From Solanum dulcamara (lineage: Eukaryota > Streptophyta > Magnoliopsida > Solanales > Solanaceae), in NCBI RefSeq assembly GCF_947179165.1, contig NC_077248.1, forward strand, positions 12,303,256-12,367,255: a stretch of 64,000 nucleotides of DNA, given 5' to 3'. The notes beneath the pieces are model-generated. The model did no database searches. It had not been told where the DNA came from and saw nothing but the letters and a program-made list of their open reading frames with translations. Both the position numbers and the translations under genes were made by a program. The number at the start of each line of letters is the position of its first letter. The first letter of the stretch is position 1. Below, piece after piece: positions 33,181 through 45,390 of this stretch.

Positions 33181-34139
33181 TTTTTCTAGAAAATCATAAT
33201 ATGTAGGAGTCACCATTGAGAAGTAAGAACTCTACCGGATTCTCAAAATATCAACTCTCATAGGGCTAATTGATAAAGTCAGAATATTAGTAGTCAAAGG
33301 CCACTCATTTATCTGAAACTTGTCTGTACTATCCATGATGACAGACCTACGACTCAAATACTCATTATCGTACTTTCACTACACCATTCTGATAGAATAT
33401 ACACCAAAAGTTGTGATGGTCTACAAACCTCAATAGACACCACAGAGGTAATGCCCCCAAATCTCCATCGCAAAATCTACCATTTTCAACTTCAAATCAT
33501 GAATAAAGTAGTTCTCCTTATGAATCTCACATTATTTCAAAATATAAGCTATAAATCTTATCTTTTTATGCATCAACACCCAAGGTCAACCCGATAAACA
33601 ACATAATGGATCAAGACGACTTTAACTTTCCCAGGTGAGGTCAAAATAGATGCTGAAATTAATGAGCTTGTGAATCTTATAGAAATTTTCTAGATACAGG
33701 GTTCTTAGTATTCTTTGTGTGCTATAGTTCTTGCTCTTATACGATCGACCTATGATGTCTATTGCATACTTGTGATTTGTACTCATTCGACTCTTGTAGC
33801 ATCTTCTTATGAAAATCTTTGCCCTAGTTATTCATGTGGTATCTAATTTCATTCGTTGCAGTTATTGACTCAGAGTCGTGGTGAGATCCTTGTGTCTAGA
33901 GGCTTGGCCCATTTCCTATCCATTTTCATTTATGTCTTACTAGCTTGTACACACTTGATGTACTAGACTTCATATTTTATCATATTAAAAAGCTCATAAA
34001 CACATGGCACTAATGCTTGGGATGGCTATGGTATTGTATCTCTGCTTTATTGTAATGTACCAATTCTTGAGAAATTACTTTTTCATGTAAAATAATCATT
34101 TCCCTTCCCCTTACCATTTTCACACTTTGTTTGTATTAT
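33181..34139. other. Unassigned repeat-like DNA
   Basis: No open frame of interest. The first half is probably more decayed gypsy pol on the minus strand, and the second half (33640-34139) is unrecognised. No host gene is seen. Confidence 0.4.
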
Positions 34140-36285
34140 AGGGATGGTTGGCATAATTCTTGATGCGATCGGGTGCGATTTTAGTGATTTGAGACCTTGA
34201 GTTGAGATTTTATTGAAATGCTTACTTTGGTCAATATATTGAGATTCGAGCGTCGTATGAGAATTTCATCAGTTTTATTGCATCCGGAACATCGATTTTG
34301 GTCTAGTTGAGTGTTAACTTAGAGCTCCGTGACCTTAAAATTCATTTTGCAAATTTAGGCTAAAAATTGAGTTTTAAGCCTAAAAGGGGTCCAAGAGGGT
34401 ATCTTCATCATAACGACCTTTTTTTGAAAATTCAATGATTCCAGTGAGTCCTGAATATCGAATTCAGTGTAGTAGCATATCCAATTTATTTTTATCAGAC
34501 CCCGAATGAATCTCGAGGGTCCGATCGAAGAATTGAAATTTTGGGTTGCTGGTGTTTCTGGTGCAGACCCAATCCCTCACCGCGATCGCAATGGTCAGTC
34601 CCATGTTCAAGGAGCATCATCTTCTAGAGCTTCGCGTTCGCAGCACAAAATGCATGTTCGAGATGAAGGACCCTTGTATGCTCTACGTTTGCGACTATGG
34701 ACTTGCGTTCGTAGAGAGTTATCCCAATGTGATCCATGATTGCGAAGTTAAGTGACAGCGTTCGCGAAGAACCAAATCTTTCCTGAAAAAATGACACTTC
34801 AGGAAATAATCCATTTTTTCATTTCCACCATTTTCAAACGTTTGGAGCTTGAGAGGGGCGATTCATGAAGAGATGTTTTGAGAAAACACATTTGGGTAAG
34901 TTTATTTAACCAATCTTTATAATTTTCTTTCAATTTTATACACTTAAACATTTCAAAGTCAAGATTTCAAATGGGTTTTTGGGGTTTTCTTCCAAGTTTC
35001 AAAATTTGTTTCTCTTTAATTTCTAATCTGCTTCATGTTCAATTTTAATGGGGTTTTCAACCACGAACTCCCCTTGATGTGTAGAATATGAATTTCAAAT
35101 AAAATTTTAGTTTTGTCCTTTTTGTTTCTGAGATGATTTTTGAATGATTTTGATCCCGATTCTAAAACATTGCCATATGGGTATCGTTAGTCTCCTTTTG
35201 ATAAAATCTTTTCATTCTTGATAGTTAGGAATCATTTCAGAGTCAGTATTTGAGTATAGAGCTCCGGTTCGGATGTTCGTGTGAAGTTTCAGCCTTCAAA
35301 GTAGGTTTGACTATCCTTCTTTGAGATTGGAATTGGATAATTCATATATTATAGACTTTGAAATGGGGTCATAATGTGAATTGAGACTGTTGATTATACT
35401 GTATTGCCCGTGTGGGGGCTTATTTATGTGGTTTGACCCGTGTGGGGGCCTTATTTGCTATCCTATTCGCTTTGATAGTATGTGATCTATGATTTGTCCG
35501 TGAGAGAGGCTTGTAATACTATTTGACTTGGAATGTCCGCATAAGGGGTTGAGTTGGGGGTTTGATTATACTTGAGTAATGAAACATTTTCAAAAAGGTG
35601 AACTTATATTTCAATGTATCTTCTTCCCATTACTATCTATTTGAGGATGTATATCCTGTTTAGATTGAGTTTTGAGAACTTTGAACCTTATTTTACATGT
35701 TGAGTTGAATATTACCTCCATGCCATGTGTGTTGTGATGCATTCATCCTCATTCTTCGCATCATTGATCTTGGAAAATTGAGAAATGTGGAAATTCTTTT
35801 TGAGAAAGAAAATGTGACACCTTTTTATATCCTTGACCACGAGCTAGGTGGCAAGTTGATGAGATATTAAGATTGTGATTTGTTATATGGACTGCGAGTC
35901 CCCCATGGGTCCTTATCTGGAATCCTTAGCTCGATAGATGTATACTACATGTTATGCGACAACTTTGATTCCACCGTACCACCACATCATTGCATTGTTC
36001 TTTGGATTATTTGACTTATTTGAACATATGTGATACTGAACTGTCCCTATATGTTCATTTTACTCGCGTTGTTCTATATAAATTGGCTACACCGATGCGT
36101 AAATGAGACTTTTCTGTATGCAAGTGGAAGCGTTACTTAGTTTATTACATAATCTTGATTAATTTCTTATTCTCAATCGGTCAAACCTACTGAGTACATG
36201 TGGATTGTACTCACTCCTACTTTTTGATGCAGATCCTAATCAGAGTATTCCACACAGTAGTTGATTTTCTGTAGCGGATAGAGTC
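34140..36285 (+). mobile_element. Gypsy-type LTR remnant, plus orientation, left part (continues at 38744)
   Basis: The order of features is that of the other long LTRs here: an upstream part, a palindrome-rich module (34575-34775, with gcgatcgc and gttcgcgaag motifs), a leader with a cacatttgggtaag splice-like block near 34890, repeated cccgtgtgggggc units (35405-35450), and an end with gagtacatgtggattgtact (36195). It is interrupted at 36286 by a solo LTR and resumes after the duplicated GAGTC at 38739-38743. Confidence 0.6.
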
Positions 36286-38738
36286 TGTAACACCCCTCAA
36301 AAATTCTTTCCTAGGATTCGGACCCTTCTTATATCATGCCGGGTCGAACCCAATTATTTAAAAGTGTGTGATTCAGTTGAGATGAGTCCCTGAGTAATTG
36401 AGGAGTGTTGGAGGTGATGTGGGGTTATGGAGGACCCCTAGGATCGAGTTAAGACCAAAAACGTTCGTCGTGGCTAAGTTTGAGGAGGAGTTTGCATGAG
36501 GGGTTGACTTCTAACGACCCTATGTTTTGATATATGATGATTTAGGTGGCTCACGACCTATTAAATTAATGGTCGTCGAGTCTTCTTTCCAATGCCACCA
36601 AGAATGTAATTTTTGGAGTTCGGAGTCGAAAGATATGACGATCCTAAGATGAACTAGCACAACAGGAATTTCAGGCCTGGGGTTCAACTACTGGAAATCT
36701 GGGCTTGGCGCCGCAGTGGCGCGACGCGCCACTATCGTGCCAGAAATATGCCTCAGTAGTTTGGGCTCTGGCGCGGCGCGCCACTAAAAGGTGTGTAGGG
36801 TTTTCAAGCCAATTTCCAGAACCCAGAAAATATTGGCCTTGGCGCTGTAAGGGTGCGACGCGCCACTATCGCGCCAGAAACATGCCTCAGTAGTTTGGTT
36901 CTTGGCGCAGCGCGCCACTGCGAGGTGTGCAGGTTTTAGGCGTAAGCAGCCTGGCGCTGCAATGGCACAATGCGCCACTATCGCGTCAGATGCATTTTTG
37001 ACCTATTTTTAGAACTTTTGAGGAGGGACAATTTGGGAACTTACCCAAATTATATATGTATTACCCTTGGTCTTTTGGGAACACATTTTACAGCCTCACT
37101 CTCTCTCTAAAAGCCCTAGAAACCTCTCTCTCTCTCTCTTCTTCTTCTTCCTCTCCACAATCTTCCTCCAACAAGAAGAGTTCCAAGAGCTTCAAGGTTT
37201 GAGTTCTCCATTGAAGACCCAACCACAAGGTTTTATTCAAGTCTTCACTAAGGTATGTAAGGCTATCCAAAACATGGGTTGAGTCCACCCATGTTCCCTA
37301 CTCTTGTGTTGAGGTTAGATGTCCATGAAAATGGAGTTTCTTGGTATGGTCTATGTTTGAATGAGTTTTGTGCCCTATTTATTGGAGGCTATATGTGTTG
37401 ATGTTGTTGAGCTAAGAAGTTCCTAAAACCTTCATGTTTGTATGAGTTGATGGAGATGACTTGTTATTATGTTTTGTTGATCTCTTTAGCCATGTAACTA
37501 TGTTGCTTCAGTCAATTTCCTTAAATGTGCTATTCTACTTGTGTTGTTGAGCTAAAGTCATAGAGTTGTGATGAGTCTTGAGGAGGTATCATAAAGGCTT
37601 ACCTAAATGAGGCTTGATTGAGTAAATTAGAGGATGGAATTGACGAGTGGACGAGGTCCTAAATGGAACTTGCCATTATGACTTAATTGAGTTGAAATGA
37701 GAATAGAGTTGATGAGTTGGCAATGTCCCACATGAAACTAGCCGTGAGGGCTTGTTTGAGATGATTGGAGAGAGTCTTATGAGCATAGAGTCATGGTAGG
37801 AGAATCGAGAACCGAGGCGGGTGAGAGTATAGTCCGTACTCGAACCCCAAGAACTATGCCGCCAACGTAGGTAGGGATGGAACCGTTAAAGTCGGATGCT
37901 TCCCATGGGATCGAATTGTTAAAGTCGGATGTTTCCCATTTATTTATCCTGAAATGATAGGACTTGACTAATCGATGGTATCCATGATTAGAGAGGCGTT
38001 CATGCCCTGGCAAGGTATGGACGGACGTGGCAGCAACGTCTGATTGTTGTACTATCACCGGCTCATAGGTGATGGTTGTCGGATAAGAGAAACTCCCATT
38101 TAGGTCTTGATGGTACTCCGAGTCAGTTGATTTGAGAGGCTTATGAGTTAGTCCCGTCTAAACTATTCTTGTTAGACTTAGGACACTTGAGTTGAGGTCC
38201 TGAGTTGATATTGATGTCTTCTTGATGTTGTTTCATTCGGCCATTTTACATACTCGTACATTCCATGTACTGACGCCCTTTGGCCTGCATCGTTTCATGA
38301 TGCAGAGACAGGTACTAGAGATCATCAACCGGCGCTCCGTTGAAGATCCACTTACACACTCAGCCAGTTGGTGAGTCCTTCTAGTTTTCCGGAGGATGTT
38401 GAGCTTTCTTGTATAGTTTTGTTGTCGCTTCCTTTATTTTGGATTGTTGGTAGCCATGGACTTGTCATTGGCACCTTTCAAGCTTTGATAGAGGCTTCAT
38501 AGACTAGAGTGTGGGAAGGTTGGACTGTTATTGTTGAGAAGTCCTATTTTACTTGTTTTGTTGCGCTGAACATGTTTTGCCTTCGGCCCCTATATTGTGA
38601 ATAGTATGTTTATGATTGAACCCTACTTTGTGTGTATATGACTGAATGATGAAGTGACTGAATCAGGTGGTTCGCTGGAAGGTCAGAAATGGCTTTCGAG
38701 TGTCGGTCACGTCTAGAGTACCCTCCCGGGGTGTGACA
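36286..38738 (+). mobile_element. Solo LTR of the same family as 17306-19489, plus orientation
   Basis: The 2453-bp unit begins TGTAACACCCCTC and ends CCGGGGTGTGACA. It is flanked by GAGTC at 36281-36285 and 38739-38743. Relationship to the EF-P intronic solo LTR is shown by matching ends (both start TGTAACACCCCT; one ends gggtaccctctcgaggcgtg, the other gtaccctcccggggtgtg) and a shared leader (aggtatgtaaggct, then ccatgttccctac near 37290). A CT-rich stretch at 37095-37160 precedes the leader and is a likely transcription-start area. Confidence 0.88.
36700..36985. repeat. GGCGCGCC-rich tandem module inside the solo LTR
   Basis: Two and a half copies of a roughly 130-bp unit built around cgacgcgccactatcg, tgcctcagtagtttgg and ggcgcggcgcgccac. 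It is strongly GC-rich in an AT-rich context. It occupies the upstream part of the LTR, corresponding to the CACGG-rich array in its relative at 17306-19489. Confidence 0.8.
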
Positions 38739-38743
38739 GAGTC

Positions 38744-39050
38744 ATATCATTTTAGTGGTGAGATCCCGTGATCCGGATCGCCATTAGTTCTATCTTTTGC
38801 ATTCGGTCATTACTATTATTCAAACACTTATGATGTATATTAGATTCAATTGTTGTACTAGATGTTCTTTACATTTATGACACCTGGTTTTGGGATATTT
38901 TCTTCGTTGTTCTTCTTTTCATTTTTTTTGTAGCCTGACTTCCTCTTCGGGAGTCTCATAAGAGATTTATTATTTAGGCTTACACATCAGGTTGGGTATT
39001 GAGATGTGTGCCATTATAACATCGGTTTTTAGATCGTGACATTTATTTAT
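38744..39050 (+). mobile_element. Gypsy-type LTR remnant, right part
   Basis: It continues the LTR split at 36285, with ttagtggtgagatcccgtga, caggttgggtattgagatgt and an end near gatcgtgac. No genes. Confidence 0.5.
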
Positions 39051-39724
39051 GGAGGATTCGTAGATTTGAGACTATTTGTGTTATTATTTAAATTACTTTT
39101 GTATTTAACTTATGTTTTCTACTTTTGCGAAGGGTTGGCTTCCCTACCATGAGATAGAGTAGGTGATATTATGACTGTATTTTTGAATCGTCACGATGAT
39201 TTTAGAAAATGCTTCACCCTCTCCAATGCAACCCTACACCAATTGCCTGTAAAAAACATAATCTAAATTGTCAATTTGTTGATGTTCAAATCGTGTTTTT
39301 TCAGCTTGAAGTACCACCCAAGTTTCTTGTTTTCTACATGTACATTATAGTTTTTTTTTTGTGTGTGTGATTTTGTCTGTTGTTTGGGCTTATAAATAGT
39401 GTCTTTTCTTTTTTCATCCTTCCCTTCCAACAAAACAACAAAAAATGTCTTTCATACAACAAGTTAGATTAGAAACACTAAGTTTTTTGCATTCACGTAA
39501 TTTATGAACAAAAGGTAAAAAGACAAATGAAGAAAGAAAGATGTTTTTGTTGATCTTTAAGAAAATTAACTTTCTAAGAAAATTAGATTCTATATTTTAC
39601 CAGTTAAGTAATATACATAGTTGGTACAAATTGTTTTTATAACATTTCTCATATTTACCTTCTTCTTCTTAGCTATTTACACTTGCTTCTTTTTCAAATC
39701 TCTTTTTTGAATAATAATTTTTTT
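39051..39724. other. Intergenic AT-rich stretch
   Basis: Nothing recognisable apart from T-rich runs. Confidence 0.45.
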
Positions 39725-39835
39725 AGTCGAGAGTCTATTAGAAATAAGCTCTTTACCTCACAAGATTAAAACAAGGTCTGCATACATCTCACCTCCTCAG
39801 ACGCACTTGTGAAAATCTATTGAATTGACTCAGTG
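39725..39835 (+). repeat. Decayed LINE 3'-end fragment
   Basis: The blocks gtcgagagtctattagaaat, aaacaaggtctgcatacatc and acctcctcagacgcac correspond to the LINE 3' UTR seen at 3960-4050. It is strongly diverged and lacks a TTG tail. Confidence 0.55.
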
Positions 39836-39879
39836 CAACTAGTAGGAGGGGTAAAATGGTCATTTAAAGAAAATTTTTA

Positions 39880-41631
39880 AAAATGACCTTCAGGGTCATT
39901 ACAGAAGTAAAGAAGAATCAATGATAGCTCAGAAGAAGCAACTAACCCTTGGATTCAGATAGCGCGTGTATCAGAGTTGAGGTCACGAAGCATCCACCTG
40001 AATATGCCCTACACTCAACAAATAAAAGAACATGTGTAGTATCTGTACACAAAATTATTAGTGTATTGGTATTATCATCAGCCAGTTCCAAGGATACGAA
40101 TGTAAACAAGTAACTAAACACAACAATACAGGATAATACATGCATCAACAAGTCAACAATATGATAAGACTAACAGTCACTAGTGATGACTTAAAAAATC
40201 ACACAGAGCATGTCCTATATGATCACAAACAAGCCCGGTTTATTTAAGGAACTAATACACATAAATAAATTAAACATATATCAGGTGTGGTATCCGGGCC
40301 AACCAATGAGTAATCTGTATCAGGCGTGGTATTCGTGACAATCAATAGTATTTCATACTAAGAGTGATACCCAAGTCAACCGATAATTCATACCAGGAGT
40401 GGTACCCGAGCCAACCAGCAATCACAAACATCATAGACTATCAAAATCACAATGAAACAACCATACTTTTAAAGCCAACAACAAATTAAACAAGTTAATT
40501 GCATGAGATTAACAACATGATATCATTTCACATTCATCCCTTATGTTTTCTTCAACAGGCATTGTACTAGTAATACTATAGAATAGTTAACATGCACACA
40601 TTTCATAACTTGAAAAATAAATAACTATCATCTACCTCGAATCAAGCCTCGGAAGCTCTATTGAACCTGAGCCTTCCCCTTGTTATGAATCCTAGCTTGT
40701 TCTTGGTCTAGAAATAACACAAAATACAATAATCAGTGAAAATGGCCTAAATATTCTCGAATTACAACTTAATCTTAAAATCCAGGCCAAACTGATGATC
40801 TTCCCACCCAATGCAGGGTTTTCCACCATTAATTCACCTAGAACTACTAATTTCATGGTTACACTAGTAAATTATAGTAAATAAATCAAGAAGAACCATT
40901 CTTTATAAATAACCCAAGGCCTTACTCCCCAAAATTCCTCTTACCCAAATTTTTCCCAGCTTATGATGGATCCAAAGCCTCTCCTAGGCCACAATTACCG
41001 CCTCTAAGGCCTAGAAATTGAAGTGCAAAGATAGTAAAGCGATTTTCTTACCTTTACGAATGATTTTGGTGGAGAACATGTGAAATTCACCCTAGGTAGC
41101 CCTAGTTTTTCTCCAAAACACACCTGCAGAATAATGAGCAATTTTGGGAATTTTTGCATTAACTGTGACTAATCTCGCTATAGCGGTCCGATCACACTAT
41201 AGCACCCCCGCAATAACGGAATTGCCTGCTATAGTGGGAATTTTGCTTACCACGATAGCAGCATGTCACTTGCTATAGCGTCTTACACAAGACATATTCT
41301 CGAAAATTTCCTAGAAAATGGTCATTTTGCAACGCACCTTCGAACCTTGACGTTTCGAACTAATCCTTTCACGCCAAGTTTGATTGCGAAAGTTTACTCA
41401 CCCGAAATTACTTTCGAAAAGTTTTACGGTCTCCTTATCGTCTTAGTTAATAGACAAACCAACCCAAGCTTAGACATTATAATCCTTTCCTGGATTGTCC
41501 TAGACTTCACCTCACTCAGAAATCATCTGAACCTAGCCTAGCCTGAAATTTTCAACTTACTACCGTGGAAGTTTTCTAACCTAATTTTCTTCACCATTAG
41601 CTCACCCATAACGATAGAAGGGATCATTACA
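39880..41631 (-). mobile_element. Long LTR-like repeat, minus orientation
   Basis: On the minus strand it starts TGTAATGATCCCTTC at 41631 and reads through a palindromic module at about 41290-41160 (cgctatagcg, cactatagca, gctatagc), a leader near 41050 (cgtaaaggtaag) and a set of about 50-bp tandem units (40275-40440). A second TGTAATGACCC start lies at 39901. It has the organisation of a gypsy LTR, but TSDs and exact ends could not be established. Confidence 0.55.
40275..40440. repeat. Short tandem array in the LTR-like repeat
   Basis: Four diverged units of about 50 bp built on ggtatccgggccaaccaa / ggtacccgagccaaccag. Confidence 0.65.
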
Positions 41632-41639
41632 CTTTGATC

Positions 41640-43440
41640 TCAATAATATAACTTGTACGGATGTGCAAAGTGAAATATCAATCCTAAAATAACAAATACA
41701 AATTTCAAGTTACACACAACTCATAAAAGTCAATCAATTCATTATCACTTTCATTCTCGCCTTTCAACTTTCTAATTCATACCAACACTTCAAATTAATT
41801 TGATATATAACTAACACAATAATTATCACAAAATATTATCCTAATTCGGCTCTAAATCAATAAAGAAGAGTAAAATCATCAACTAGCATGCATATGAGCC
41901 AAAATAAGCTACATATATTTATAAATCACTCTCACAGGCTATGAAATTCTTCCAAACAAACAAAATAGTCAATTAAACCCTTAATATGACCTCGAACCCG
42001 CTTAAATGCTTCTCATCTCATTTTTATGGGATCTCCATTACATGTTTTTCCTTTATTCAATCAAGTAATAGACTAAAACTTCATAAAAAGTCAAAGAGAG
42101 TCTTAACTTGCTTAATCGGAATCTGAAAAGTCAAACTATGTTTTTGTACTTCCTTAAAGCCTTCGAACAGTTCTAATCTTATAAATATGTAATCCAGATG
42201 AGTAGACAAATCCGTAAATAACCATATTATCAAAAAATATTGGCTTAAAAATCGAGTATAAAAGTCAATCCTGAGCCCTTGTGTCGAATATGAAAATTTC
42301 TTAAAATTAGTTTATTCATAACTGTTTTTCCGAACCCTGCGCATAGCGGGAGTTTTAGTGCACCGGACTGCCCTTTTTAGTTTATCCATAACTAAGAAAA
42401 TTCATACATCAAAAATCGGCTAAAACAAGTCCTTTATCAATCTCAAATTAAGAAATTACCAAAATCTCACTTTAGGGCAAAAATTCCTCAATTTATCCAA
42501 TTCAAAACACTAATTAAATTACTATTTAGATGACATATGAGCAGGGAATGTATAATTTATAGGTTAGAATCAAACCGTATGAAGAAATATCAAAAATCCC
42601 CTTTTGAATCACCCCAAACCGCGATTGTGAAGAAAAGAATAATCCAACCCCAAACCCAATTAAAAACTTTTACGTGATCACGACCGACCCCTCACAATTC
42701 CGATATCCCACCATGGTGCCCTAGGCGAACATGAAGAAGGCACCAGATACAACAATGACAACAAAATTCGAAACTTCCAAAATCTCTTAATAGACCATCT
42801 AGATTTGTACCAACTATCCAACTAAGTCAGAAGTTACCTTCCGAGCTAATGAAACTGTCATAATTTTCTTTTGAGTTCGTTAACCTCTGAAATATTAACT
42901 TTGTCAAACTTTCATAATTGAAAATCTCACCCAATATCCATGTGATTACCTTGGTAATTGTTCCACCCATCTCTGCAAGTTAGTAATGATATAAATGAGC
43001 AATAGAAAGGGACAGAATAGGGAAAATTAAACTACTTGAAAACACAAAGCGACTATGAAGATTGTTATATCATCCACCACTAAAAGACACGTTCATCATC
43101 GAACTCACGGAAAAAAAGAGAGTACATGAACTGTAAAAAAACTAAAAATTATCTACTCTGTATGTCTGTCTCAACTTCCAAAGTGGCTTCCTCCGCTGAA
43201 TGACACCTCCACAAATTCTAACTAATCCTTCAGATCAAAATAGTTTCCAGCCCTTCAAAAGACAAACACTGCTCTAAATGTATCAAAAATCTCTATACCA
43301 AATAAAAATCATTAGAACAATATTTTTTCACCATCACAACCTGAAACTCCGGATGGATACACAATAAATATGGGCTTATATGCTGTCTCATTTTATAAAT
43401 ACATTCAATAGTAGATGTCGTTTACAAAGATGATTACATC
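41640..43440 (-). mobile_element. Second fragment of the gypsy LTR family seen at 24390-27640
   Basis: It shares with that region, in the same order and orientation, agtaaaatcatcaactagca (41870), the agtcaaac...ccttcgaac stretch (42130-42170), taaataaccatattatc-like DNA, the ttcatcatcgaactc block (43090) and cctgaaactccggatgga (43340). Homology is diverged but continuous over about 1.6 kb. It carries a small SINE insertion at 42324-42377. Confidence 0.6.
42324..42377 (+). mobile_element. 54-bp truncated SINE with 16-bp target-site duplication
   Basis: The insert contains accctgcgcatagcgggag and tgcaccggactgcccttt, the 3' part of a Solanaceae SINE that I recognise. It is flanked by tagtttattcataact (42308-42323) and tagtttatccataact (42378-42393), a direct duplication with one mismatch. 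Confidence 0.85.
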
Positions 43441-43535
43441 TCTCCTATTAAAAATGTGCAATAAGATTTTCAAAATTGAACCTTATTTCATGCAATAAAA
43501 GGTGTTTTCCTTAAACGTATAATTTTATTTTTTTT
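43441..43535. other. Short intergenic spacer
   Basis: AT-rich DNA ending in a T-run next to the foldback element. Nothing recognisable. Confidence 0.5.
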
Positions 43536-44241
43536 GAGTTAATAGTTATAAGCCCCTTTAAACTTGACATATTTTATTAAATGCACACCTAAATTATGAA
43601 AAGTCTTAACACCCCCCCCCCCCTAAAACATGGATTTTGGAAGTACTTACCCCCTCCTCCTAAACTATGAGAAACCTTAATTACCCCTTCAAACAATGTT
43701 TGAAACTATTTACCCCTAATATGTCACAAGGCACAAATAAATTACTATGTCCAATTTATATGACCCACTTTCCATTTTAGACAATTCCGAAAGAAATGAC
43801 ACATTTTTATATTTAGTAAAAATTTAATTTTTGTTAATATTTATATAATGTAGTTTGACTTGAAATGAAGTTTAAGAAAGATGTGGTATAAAATAAGTCT
43901 TAAATATTTGTGTGCCAATAATTATTTCATTAGGAGTAAAATGAAAATTTTAAAGTTAAATTTTTACTAAATATAAAAATGTTTCATTCTTTTGGGGATT
44001 GACTAAAAAGGAAAACGAGTCATATAAATTGAAATAGGGTAATTTTTTAAATCATATGACATATTAGGGAGGCAAATAATTCCAAAAATTCATGTTTGAG
44101 CGGGTGATTAAGAATTGTCATAGTTTAGGGGGTAAATAGTTCCAAGAATTCATGTTTGAAGGAGTAATTAAGACTTCTCATAATTTATATGTATATTTAA
44201 TAAAATATGTCAAGTTTAAGAGAATTTTTAACTATTAACTC
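43536..44241. mobile_element. Foldback element with about 200-bp arms, containing a second one
   Basis: The left arm (43536-43740, starting gagttaatagttataag) and the right arm (44040-44241, ending aactattaactc) are inverted copies, sharing aacttgacatattttattaa and its complement. Within each arm a sub-block around catgaattcttggaactatt is itself duplicated. A 12-C run lies at 43612-43623. There is no ORF. The centre is occupied by the element at 43746-44040. Confidence 0.8.
43746..44040. mobile_element. Inner MITE in the foldback element
   Basis: The ends ctatgtccaatttatatgac and, inverted, ccctatttcaatttatatga form terminal inverted repeats. The interior includes the inverted pair around acatttttatatttagtaaa. 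A TA flank is present on each side (tta|ct...gg|gtaa is imperfect). It resembles the widespread MITEs with a 'ccaatttatgtgac' end. Confidence 0.7.
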
Positions 44242-44789
44242 TTTTTGTTTTCCATAACTAACATTTTTATTAATCACCAAAGTAAGCTTTACAAAATCAT
44301 AGCTAAACCAACACAAGCTAGCTATCCAAATGAATTGACAAGAAGATAAAATGGCATCCCATGTTTACAAATGAAAAAGCACAAAATGTGACAATTGGTA
44401 TTTGACTTACTTGGATTTGTATCGCCACACAACGGTTGAACCAATTCATTCATTTATAACTTCAAAAAGTGGAGGTAGAAGTAGTGAAGTTGGTCCACGT
44501 CCTGCCACAACTTTAAATAAGACACTTTTTGAGATACCATCAAACTTTGAGAAAAAATTTATTTATATTATTCGATAAAAGTTGGGCTTACATGTGTCAC
44601 TGTCGTAACCCAAAATGCTCATTTGTGCCACTATATATTAACAGTTCAAATAGACGGTTCTCAAAATTTATTTTTTACACGTGGCCAACAACAAAATGCG
44701 CCATATAATTAAGTTAAAATCACCAAATTTAAAAACCCAACCAAATTAAAACATCCACCCAAATTAAATTGACCCGATCCTTTTCTTTT
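44242..44789. other. Intergenic AT-rich stretch
   Basis: No gene or clear repeat recognised. Confidence 0.45.
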
Positions 44790-45390
44790 TGGATTATTTC
44801 AGAGATCTCCCTTCAGGTTTTTCTCTATAACACCTACCTCTCCTGTGGTTTACGATATTACACCTACCTCTCTTATTTTGATTTTGTGTAACCATTCTTT
44901 AAATCTATTAAAAATAAATATAAATTAATTATGATTTAACAAAATTGTCCTTCTTTATATTTAATTTTTTCATATTAATGCATATTATAAAAAAATAACT
45001 TATTTAATAAATATTTTAAAAATAAATCAACATAAATAAATATTATCTTCATCCTTAAGAATCGAAAGTCCTCTTATATTCAAATTTCCACGTACCTATT
45101 CAATTGCTCTTCATTTTTCATAGTAAAAATGGTGGGTTACGTGAATGAAATCACCAGTGAGACCTTTATTATTTTTTTGATAATCAAAAGAGCACGTGTA
45201 TCTATATATAATATATTGTAATACAAATTTATTTATGTTGATTTATTTTTGAAGTATTTATTAAATAACTTATTTTTTATAATATGCGTGAAAAAATTCA
45301 TATAAATTAGGACAAACTTGTAGAATCATAATTAATTGGAGAAAGGTTACGGACAGATAGGCAAGATGATTTCTTTCTTAATTAATTTTC
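44790..45390. repeat. Foldback element with about 150-bp arms
   Basis: Left arm about 44875-45050 and right arm about 45222-45350 are inverted copies, sharing aaaaataaatcaacataaat and its complement, and attatgatttaacaaaattg against the complement of the right-arm equivalent. The loop (45050-45220) is AT-rich. No ORF and no defined TSD. Confidence 0.65.

Noticed and set aside
36705..36978. Open frames on both strands over the GGCGCGCC repeats
   Set aside because: Products of the tandem repeat in the LTR, not genes.
40275..40440. Possible CRISPR-like array
   Set aside because: Units are contiguous and diverged with no unique spacers, and the genome is eukaryotic; it is a tandem repeat in an LTR.
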